From Branchiostoma floridae (lineage: Eukaryota > Chordata > Leptocardii > Amphioxiformes > Branchiostomatidae), in contig NC_049990.1 in the NCBI RefSeq assembly GCF_000003815.2, positions 6,592,976 through 6,656,975 on the forward strand: DNA of 64,000 nt. Direction: 5' to 3'. Every line of letters begins with the position of its first letter. Within the stretch, counting starts at the first letter, position 1. Under the pieces are notes generated by a model. That model made no database searches. It saw only the letters and a program-made list of their open reading frames with translations, and had not been told where the DNA came from. This document shows positions 56,417 through 64,000 of this stretch, piece by piece. The translations under genes and the position numbers were made by a program.

Positions 56417-59400
56417 CTGCATCGACAAGAACTAGCTGTGATATAACTGATTACTCAATTACTGTCAATCTTAAAATGTTTGAAGCGGGTTTATTTTCCT
56501 GGTTTTCGTGGCAAATTCAAGACACTGCAAATACATTGTGTTTGTGTGTCTCTTTGATGTGTTTCTACTGTACTAAAAGATTGTTTCAACACTGCTAACA
56601 CCATGAAAACCTCTTTTCTCTTTCTAGCACAAAATTAATAACCTGTAAGGATGAATGAGTTTACAGTGATGTATCTAATACAGGTACCATGCAGGGTTCC
56701 TGGCTAAAGGTTTGTACACCACTGTAATGTTCCATGCTTCTAAATATCATCTAATATGATGCAACTACAGCTTTGCATCAGCTATACAACAGCAATTGTG
56801 CATGTGTGAACCCTTCACCTAGAGATGAAACTCAATGTTCTGGGGTGGGGCCGGATGGGTTTAAGGGGTATCCCACTGGATGGCACCTTAAAACTTCACA
56901 AATTGGTACAAATCAATACAAATTGGCACAAGTCAGGGTAATTTGCCATCCTAATTTGTGAATTTTTGAAATAATTTTCAAGATTTGCAATTTGCAAAAT
57001 GACACAAGTTACATATTCGTGTTGTGTTATGTCATGCCAAGTATCACAAGCAAACATCCTTTTATCACTGGAATTCACTTTTTGATGCATTCTTATTCAT
57101 TGTATATTGATTCTTATTCAGCATTCTTATTCTTATTCAACACTGCAACTCCCAATAACCTGCTCATCTGGGCTTCATACGCAAATTATTCACACATTGT
57201 TGTAATCGTGGGAAAGTCAAGGCACAAATTTGTCAAGTTGTGCAATTTCCTGCAGTCCAGTGAGATACCCTGACTTTGGAATGGAGTTGTGACTAGATAA
57301 TTGTGCAATCAGACCTATCTGGACATGGTTGGTCATCCCATCTTTGAGCCTTCTGAATTCTTCCTTATCCTTCCAAAAGCCTGGATTCGTCAGGGGCAGT
57401 AAGACAAAGGGGCAAGCACACAACAAACAAGTTTGCACAGCTTACTACAATATCTTAAGGTATTATTAATTTGAGGACCACTATTTCTTGAAATACATGT
57501 ATAGTAAGTTTTACATAATGGCCATGGCAAGATGGCAGGAAGGTAGATCAGTGTCCTAGAGTCATAAGTCTGAGTTGTACATAGAATTGGCTGATACATA
57601 GTAATAATGCATTCCTAGGGTCCTATTTCATTACCAAGAAGCACAGTCAAACAGTGGCTCTAGTACTTCATACCTATCCAACACACATTCTCACTCACTC
57701 ACCCATTTCTTCAGTCATTCAGGACACTGTATATCATGAAACATTTTCTGTTTTCGAGATGACTTCTCCATTGCAAGCTCTCAAATATGTGTTTCCAATT
57801 TATTGCTTCCTTCAAACACAGTAAAAACCTCCTTTCCCGTTTTACCACAAATTAAGTCCCAGCAAAAATGAATGAAATTACAGTACAGTGTACGTACCAA
57901 CAGCAAGTCCTGCTAGAAAGGCGGCCCCCAGACTGGACATGTCTACGTGTTTGGGCCTGGTGATCGTCCGGTTCAAGAGGTCGGCGGTCAGCTGCATCAC
58001 AAAACTGTTGTTGGAGACCCCACCATCAGCTCTAAAACCACAATACAAAACTGCTGTTGCTGCACAACATGCTCACGAAAAACAGAAATACGTAATTACA
58101 AAATACAAATAGTGTATGATTCTATTCAGTTTCATGCACTGCATTGAAGTGCTGTAATACCTAGAGAGAAATCACTCAGCTACAAAATTCAACTATAAAC
58201 AAGAGGTCTTACCTGATGTATGTAATTGGTATTTTGGTTTCGTTCAGCATTGTTTCATAAAGTTGCTTATTTCTGAAAAAAGAAGAGGAAAAATGTCCGT
58301 TTTAAGTATAAATTGCATTTAAAATCAATTCAAGGCAAAGACGAAATCTTTTAAGTCAAATACTGGAATATTGTCAGCAAGACATCCTGCACTTGCTGGC
58401 AAATTCTGGTTTACTTCTTTTGCTTTTCAATTGCTTCTTTTTACTTCTATCTGTATACCATTAAGACATACATGTGCATAATATTGCATTGTGAGTTTAA
58501 GTATACAATTCATCAAAATTAACTGATATTCAAATGCCAAGCAACTCTCTAATCAACTCATCAGTTCATTTCATCATCTGCAAAGTGACACTTATGTTCT
58601 CCATAAATTCCTGTCAAACACGACAGAGTGGAGTTCATGTCAGACTATCTGACATTTTAACAATCAGAGGCTCAAGTTGGAGCTAGAATGGGATGGATAC
58701 CAGGCTGTTTTGTTGCTGTACCTGAAGACAAGAGACTCCAACAGAGCCCTGAGCATGTGAGCCTTGGTGGTGGTGGCAGACAGGCCCAGAAACAGGGAGC
58801 AGGCTCGGGGGTCGTTCACTGGAGCCTGGAGACACACACACAACAATGGTAGCATGGTAAGTAGTGGTTCTACATTGATAGCATGGCAACGAGTGATTCT
58901 ACAATGATAGCATGGCAACGAGTGATTCTACAATGATAGCATGGCAACTAGTGGTTCTATAATGATAGGGTGGCAACTAGTGGTTGCATACCTGTTCCTG
59001 GTGCTGAATACCATCATAACACAGTTAAACTAACCTGTCCTAATTAGTGCTGAACACCCTCCACACAAAAGTAAACACCAAAAACACATCACTTCTTAAG
59101 CTTTCTAAAATGCTAGCATGGCAGATAGTGGTTCTACAATGATAGCATGACAACCAATGGTTCTACAATAATAGCATGGCAACTAGTGGTTCTACAATGA
59201 TAGCATGGCAACAAGTGCGTCTACAATTATGACAGCATGGCAACTAGAAGTGATTCTACAATAATAGCATGGCAACTAGTGGTTCTACAATGATAGCATG
59301 GCAACTAGTGGTTCTACAATGTAAGTATGACAACTACTAGTACTGTTCTACAATTACAGCGTGGCAACTAGTGGTTCTATAATGATAGGGTGGCAACTAG

Positions 59401-62181
59401 TGGTTGCATACCTGTTCCTGGTGCTGAATACCATCTTAACACAGTTAAACTGACCTGTCCTTAGTGCTGAACACCCTCCACACAAAAGTAAACACCAAAA
59501 ACACATCACTTCTTAAGCTTTCTAAAATGCTAGCATGGCAGATAGTGGTTCTACAATGCTAGCATTGCAACTAGTGGTTCTACAATAACGTGGCAACTAG
59601 TGGTTCTACAATGATAGCATGGCAACTAGTGGTTCTACAATAGCGTGGCAACTAGTGGTTCTACAATGATAGCATGGCAACTAGTGGTTCTATAATAGCG
59701 TGGCAACTAGTGGTTCTACAATGATAGCATGGCAACTAGTGGTTCTACAATAACGTGGCAACTAGTGGTTCTACAATGATAGCATGGCAACTAGTGGTTC
59801 TACAATAATGTGGCAACTAATGGTTCTACAATGATAGCATGGCAACTGTTGTTGGCATCCGTCTGTCTCGGAAGACAATGGTAGGCAGACGGGTTTTTAA
59901 GGCGACCCGTCTGCCTGGCCTGCACTTGGGTTTTTAAGGTGAAGGAGGGGTGTGCACGTCCTTCTCCACCCTCTCGTCCACTGGCACACTAGTCCTACAG
60001 GGGCAACTGTATGCAACGTGTAAGACGGCCCCAGCAGATGCAGGTTTGTTTATTGGAGTTTCCGTCTCCTAGGATGGCATGGCAACTAGTGGTTCTACAA
60101 TAACGTGGCAACTAGATGGCAACTAGTGGTTCTACAATGAAAGTGGTTGAGTGGATATTGTGTTGGTGAATTTCATCAACTTGCTGACTTACCTGAAGGC
60201 CATTGAAGGCAGGAACAAAATGTACCCCATTGGAATCTGAGTGGAAATTAATGCAATTAACTCAATGTCTGTTAGCAATATTCTCTAGAAAGATAACAGA
60301 CAAATAAAGAATTTTCATAACAAATAATGCTATGTTTTATAGTGGAACCAAAAAATGGAACTTAACCTCACCCTCTACGGACTCCACAATCTCAACTGTT
60401 TCAGTATAGTCATCAAAGAGACCTGTCAAGAAAAATATTCAAAAACTCTGATCAAGATATGTGTAAGACCTGTGGTGTTAAACACCATACATACATAGAC
60501 AATGCACCTGTCCTTGGTGCTGAACACCAACAACACACAGGTAAACACACATGTTTTTCCAGTTTGGCGCTGAACAGTATACATACATACTAACATTATA
60601 TATACAGTACATACATAGATACATAAAAACATATATACCTGTACTTAATGCTGAACACCATCCTCCACACACAGGTAAACACACCTTTTCTTGATGCTGA
60701 ACACCATCCACAAACAGGTAAACATACCTGTCCTTGGTGCTAAACACCAACTGCACACAAGTAAACAGAGCTGTATCTTGCACATAACAGCATCAGCATA
60801 TATAAAATTGATCCAGTAAAACTTACCAATAGACCTGGCCCAGTCGATGGCATTTCCTGTGTCACTGGCATTCCCCTCTGCGAGATAGACAATCTCATCT
60901 CCTATCTTCCACCCAATCAACGGGTACAGACCTAGTCATAGGCAAAAACAAAGTTGCAGTTGCATTTAAAAACAAACACTATACTAGTGTATCTAGCTTC
61001 ACAACCAGAGGTGATGTTCAGTAACCTTTCAGCTATCTCCTTTGGGCAGAATAAATTATTATAACTTCTTGCCATGTTGTGACAAAGCAGCAAGGACAAG
61101 ATCCCAAAAGTGACTGGACTCCACTACTTCTTACTATGTCACAATGCAGCAAGAAGACATATGCTTCCTTCAGCACAGAGGAAGGTCACACAAACAAGCT
61201 GCTTACCTCAAATGTTTGATGGATGTGCAACCTCCTTCAAGAGTGGTGATTCAATTACTCCATGCATGTGACCAAAGGGACAGAATCACCACTCCAGAAG
61301 AAGGTTGATGGTTGTGTGACCAAAAATTTGAGGTTAGACAATTTGCTTATCTTGAATGAAAGTTACAAACTTCAACATACAGTACATACTGATTTACAAT
61401 CCTGCTAAAAATATTCACACAACAAAACTCTTTAAACTGTAAGGACGAGACTGTTACCTGCCATGGAGGTATGGGGGTTACTGCCAACATTGATGTCCAT
61501 AAAGGTCCCCGTTCCCATGGTGCACTTCACATCTCCTGGATCAAAGCAGCACTCACCAAACATGGCCGCCTGTTGGTCTGCAACCTGGCACAAAATTTCA
61601 TTGATGTTAACCACAAAACCATACTTCCAATAACGCTACACGTATCCCTCAGATAGGACACACCTTGAGCACATCAATGATCTCACCACACTTATCAAAA
61701 AGAGTAGGGGTCCTTCCCAGTGTGAGTGGTTCAAAACCTACAGTCCTATGGCCACACCTAAGACAATTACTGTCGTATTGAGGTCACCTAAGTGGCACCA
61801 AATAGCAGCTTGCTCCATACCCTTGCAAATTAGCCCCACCACCTATTGTGAGGTCCTCACAATTTAGCATTTGGCTGTGAAGAGGGAGTAGTCGGCCCTC
61901 CCAACAACAATAACAATAACCACAACATAATTATGCGTTTCACATAAAGATTCTACATGTTTGAGAAAAGCCAACCTTATGCACACTTAATGGTGTGAGT
62001 GGATCAAACCTATCAGATTGTAATTTATGCACAAAACTGGTCTGTTAGGCCTCAAGACCTGTTACCGGTTAGATGACCAAACAATAAAACACACACAGAC
62101 TACCTACCAAACTAGCGATGGGTATGGGAGCACCAAACAACTTAGTTTCACAGACTCCGTGGATCTTACTGAAAGGGAAAG

Positions 62182-62225
<44 letters not shown>

Positions 62226-63554
62226 ATGGCTTCTACTGGGTAACCGAATCATATTTCTAACAGCTAACCGAAGGATAATGCACATGGATGTTAAGTGGAA
62301 ACATACTTTACACATCTGTTATTGGTGCAAAACACCATCCACACACAGGTAAACATACCTGTCCTTGGTGCTGAACACATAATATTCCTAATATTCCTGA
62401 CACATAATATTCCTAACCAACGTCTAATGAAGCATAGCAGTAACAATGGCTTTAATCATTAAGATAAAGATTAAAAAATTGCAGTCCTATACCTGGTGTC
62501 CTCCACTGGAGGAAAGATTGAGATAGGTATGCTCAACAAGTTGGTAAAGAATTTGTTCCACTGTTTCTGAAAAGAGAAACACATTGGATTCAGCATATTG
62601 GACTGTTGAAAGTGAAGAAGACTGTAGAAGACTTTATTGATTGCATTGCAATTTATATAATTGGAAAGGTTCTACATTGTAATGTTAAAGATGTCAAGGT
62701 TCCCAGACAGAATAACAGAGCAGTGACTGTATATAGTGTATTACTTATACTATAAGTATAATAAAATTCAGAGCGAGAAGCTACTGTATATAGTGTATGA
62801 TAAATGTCAGAGCAAACTACTTAGTGGAACTTACTATGTATGGATCATAGAGTCCAGTTGAACTGGCACAAGAGTAGTCAGTAGCATAGACCTGGCCTGA
62901 AAATAGAGACATCAAAATGCAGTCATTAATACAATCATCTTTTAGCTTTAAATCCAATCCAAGACTCGTTAGGGACTCATTTTCACTTGAGTCAAGGTGT
63001 ACAGAGTCTTTGCCAAGAGCACAACCAAGAGCACATCCATACATATTGACAAACATACCTGTCCGTGGTGCTGAATGACATTTACACACAGGCAAACACT
63101 TTATTACTGTATTTTATTGACAATGTATGTATTGAAAGGTAATAAGAGTAACTGGATCACTGTCACTGGATCACTTAGAAACACATCTACAGATGCTCGG
63201 TAACTAACTATGACAAATATCAAAGACCAACAGATGAGAAAGGAAAGTAGCCTGAAATCCCATGCTGGGCTTGGGGGGGTCATGCCTCGAGCACGTTTGA
63301 TATTCCACGACATTGAAAAAAATAATACTGATTCATCGCCTTGTGAGTGAGAAACATTTCAGTCCAGCCTTATGCAGCTCGTACATACTGTTCAAAACTG
63401 GTGTATCATGCCTAAAGAACATTTGCAAATTATACAAAACAAATTATACAAATTTAGAACAAACAAACAGAGCCCCACCTCCTGTGAGTTTCCATAGCAG
63501 ATAGGTGTCGATAGTTCCAAACGAAACCAGTCCGTTAAAGGCACGTCTCCTCAA
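56253..63554 (-). CDS. GK5: Glycerol kinase 5 orthologue, 3' part (12 exons; 5' exons outside the window)
   Basis: FGGY-family carbohydrate kinase, predicted to phosphorylate glycerol or a related polyol with ATP. Exons: 63554-63479, 62896-62835, 62566-62493, 62168-62108, 61584-61458, 60931-60827, 60422-60372, 60236-60193, 58825-58722, 58272-58213, 58031-57898, 56416-56253. All internal junctions are GT/AG and all phases agree, giving 353 residues to the stop. In order: [12 protein letters not shown] and [16 protein letters not shown] (N-terminal FGGY domain); [14 protein letters not shown] with the catalytic-base Asp; [11 protein letters not shown] (phosphate loop); [51 protein letters not shown] (ATP-binding signature of the family); [14 protein letters not shown]-terminal [14 protein letters not shown]. 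The match is specifically to GK5 rather than GK/GK2 ([15 protein letters not shown], final WEKAVKRS). Vertebrate GK5 is about 530 residues, so roughly 175 N-terminal residues are missing to the right. Confidence 0.95.
57217..57380 (-). CDS. GK5: Alternative or relic GK5 last exon ([16 protein letters not shown]...)
   Basis: After an acceptor (gaatccag) the sequence reads [16 protein letters not shown] in exactly the phase needed to follow the 57898 exon. This parallels the [12 protein letters not shown] start of the canonical last exon and looks even closer to vertebrate GFW-x-DKEEL. It then diverges into a 38-residue tail unrelated to the kinase C-terminus and stops at 57217. It could be a mutually exclusive terminal exon or an old exon duplicate. 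Confidence 0.55.
57898..58031 (-). CDS. GK5: GK5 exon: [19 protein letters not shown] (ATP-binding signature)
   Basis: 134 bases, acceptor ttttag, donor [25 protein letters not shown] is the FGGY ATP-binding signature (DGG-x-x-x-N-x-x-x-MQ-x-x-AD). The exon ends [13 protein letters not shown] in phase 1, which accepts either candidate last exon. Confidence 0.95.
58213..58272 (-). CDS. GK5: GK5 exon: [20 protein letters not shown]
   Basis: 60 bases, acceptor tttcag, donor GTAAGA. The exon completes the split Arg codon, and its NKQLYETM start matches GK5 proteins. Confidence 0.92.
58722..58825 (-). CDS. GK5: GK5 exon: [21 protein letters not shown]
   Basis: 104 bases, acceptor tctccag, donor [25 protein letters not shown] and [12 protein letters not shown] are the FGGY C-terminal domain P-x-WD-like and R-A-x-LE-x-x-x-F motifs. 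Confidence 0.94.
58842..60135. repeat. 29-base minisatellite in a GK5 intron
   Basis: Many copies of a unit with agcatggcaactagtgg followed by ttctacaatgat, in variants of 20-29 bases. The array has higher-order structure: a roughly 165-base block with a non-repeat segment (tggtgctgaataccatc through cacttcttaagctttc) occurs at about 58968-59130 and again at about 59390-59555. From about 59660 short and long units alternate. Confidence 0.92.
59850..60078. mobile_element. Dispersed-repeat insertion inside the GK5 minisatellite
   Basis: About 225 bases of unrelated sequence (ggcatccgtctgtctcgg through gagtttccgtctcctagg) interrupt the minisatellite. It contains an inverted pair ggcagacggg/cccgtctgcc. 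I believe similar sequence is dispersed in other invertebrate genomes, but cannot name the family. Confidence 0.45.
60193..60236 (-). CDS. GK5: GK5 microexon: [14 protein letters not shown]
   Basis: 44 bases, acceptor cactcag, donor [21 protein letters not shown] corresponds to the conserved FVP-x-F-x-GL substrate/hinge motif. Confidence 0.92.
60372..60422 (-). CDS. GK5: GK5 microexon: [16 protein letters not shown]
   Basis: 51 bases, acceptor ttgacag, donor GTGAGG. It fills the exact phase-1 gap between neighbouring exons with the acidic linker expected before FVPAFNGLQ. Confidence 0.88.
60505..60775. repeat. GK5-intron repeat, CTGTCCTTGGTGCTGAACACC unit (main cluster)
   Basis: A roughly 43-base unit reads cctgtccttggtgctgaaca, then ccatccacacacaggtaaac, with several copies here. 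Further copies are at about 58990-59080, 59411-59490, 62318-62378 and 63050-63101. In gene sense each carries a 5' splice-site-like CAGGTATGTT. Confidence 0.8.
60827..60931 (-). CDS. GK5: GK5 exon: [19 protein letters not shown]
   Basis: 105 bases with acceptor gactag and donor GTAAGT. Encodes the core beta-strand pair [20 protein letters not shown] and the helix [11 protein letters not shown]. Phase 1 on both sides. Confidence 0.95.
61458..61584 (-). CDS. GK5: GK5 exon: catalytic Asp ([14 protein letters not shown]) and phosphate loop
   Basis: 127 bases. [13 protein letters not shown] carries the Asp that acts as general base in glycerol kinases. [15 protein letters not shown] forms the first ATP-phosphate loop. 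Donor GTAACA, phase 1. Confidence 0.95.
62108..62168 (-). CDS. GK5: GK5 exon: [11 protein letters not shown]
   Basis: 61 bases, acceptor ctttcag, donor GTAGGT. It reads [20 protein letters not shown] followed by L, which fits the family's G-x-PIP segment before the DQQ motif. The intron upstream has a (TA)n run 15 bases from the acceptor. Confidence 0.85.
62184..62223. repeat. (TA)n microsatellite
   Basis: About 19 TA units in a GK5 intron, ending 15 bases from the acceptor of the [11 protein letters not shown] exon. Confidence 0.98.
62493..62566 (-). CDS. GK5: GK5 exon: [15 protein letters not shown]
   Basis: 74 bases, acceptor ttttcag, donor GTATAG. Encodes [20 protein letters not shown] and then VEDT, the segment leading to the catalytic core. 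Phase 0 in, phase 2 out. Confidence 0.9.
62835..62896 (-). CDS. GK5: GK5 exon: [17 protein letters not shown]
   Basis: 62 bases, phase 1 in and phase 0 out, acceptor ttttcag, donor [21 protein letters not shown] matches the GK5-specific form of the FGGY TD-x-x-x-AS motif. Confidence 0.92.
63479..63554 (-). CDS. GK5: GK5 exon: [15 protein letters not shown]
   Basis: Encodes [20 protein letters not shown] and then WKLTG, the end of the first conserved block of the FGGY N-terminal domain. Donor GTGGGG, phase 1. The acceptor (tctgaag) is my choice from the pyrimidine run; the true start could differ by a few bases. Confidence 0.8.
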
Positions 63555-63731
63555 CTTCAGACAAAAGAACACAGGTACAGGAGTCAGATTTTTCAGTTTA
63601 TAAAGGTATAGTAGGTATTACAAAGGCAACATGTTTGAAAATATGCAAAATGTTTTCCTGTTAGCCTTTTGTCAAGCTATTCACACACAAGAACACAAGG
63701 TACAGAAGTCATATTTTTCAGTTCATCAATG

Positions 63732-63933
63732 CTAGTTCACCTTTATCTGCAGGGTAACTAATTTCCATTGTGTCTAAAAGGTGATTTGGGGATGTCGAAT
63801 TGACGGACGGTGGTTTCAAATTGTGACATTTTCAATCAAAATATTGCAGTTTAAAACCATGTCCATCGAAGTGTTCCTGATTACCCTGTTTCTAAATGCA
63901 GCAAATATAAGTTAACCTGCGGATAAAGGTGAC
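63732..63933. mobile_element. Palindromic MITE, CTAGTTCACCTTTATC family, second copy
   Basis: A diverged copy of the element at 48590-48797: the same left end, the same internal gacggacggtggtttcaaa, and a right end with acctgcggataaaggtga. Lies upstream of the first visible GK5 exon. Confidence 0.75.
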
Positions 63934-64000
63934 GTCGCATTACTACAAAGGCAACATTTTTTCAAAAATGAGGAAAGTTTTCCTATAGCCTTTTGTCAAG

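Noticed and set aside
60426-60783. Minus ORFs of 68-101 codons within GK5
   Set aside because: They arise from the 43-base intronic repeat; the real exons at 60422-60372 and 60931-60827 fix this as intron.

Overview
The window reads as invertebrate-deuterostome genomic DNA, most likely an amphioxus (Branchiostoma). I infer this from intron-rich genes with metazoan-type proteins, large non-coding stretches, and very many short palindromic DNA-transposon derivatives, tRNA-like SINEs, LINE tails and minisatellites. Nothing bacterial or viral was seen. The species call is an inference; no search could be run.

Only two genes can be reconstructed with confidence, both on the minus strand in the right third. 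(1) 40978-49026: a complete four-exon class A aminergic GPCR of 597 codons, closest by motif to alpha-2-adrenergic-like receptors. Exons are 49026-48842, 45698-45516, 42976-42831 and 42257-40978, and every splice site and phase agrees. (2) 56253-63554 and beyond the right edge: the 3' twelve exons (353 residues) of a glycerol kinase 5 (GK5) orthologue. Every internal junction is GT/AG and every phase fits; the 5' exons lie outside the window.

Both genes carry internal duplications. The GPCR locus holds partial copies of its own exon 2 and exon 3. One exon 2 copy is in frame with the real exon, so an upstream acceptor would add 56 residues including a second TM2. GK5 has a second version of its last exon at 57380-57217 that starts in the same phase and keeps the same first motif, plus an intron-confined repeat carrying a 5' splice-site consensus.

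From 1 to about 40900 I find no convincing gene. This region holds a minisatellite (3.0-4.0 kb), hAT-type short elements with perfect 8-bp target duplications (8.9, 18.0 and 24.6 kb), a degraded Tc1/mariner-like element flanked by TA (11.5-12.7 kb), a four-copy array of about 148 bp with YY1/CRE-like sites (13.1-13.7 kb), a GAATA-type minisatellite (21.4-21.7 kb), an unexplained 348-codon ORF (23.4-24.5 kb), a GTGA array (37.3-37.5 kb) and palindromic elements in several families. A compact X-box/CRE/CCAAT cluster sits at 36447-36478. Between the two genes (49.6-56.2 kb) lie a dimeric satellite (51.3-52.2 kb) and more palindromic elements.
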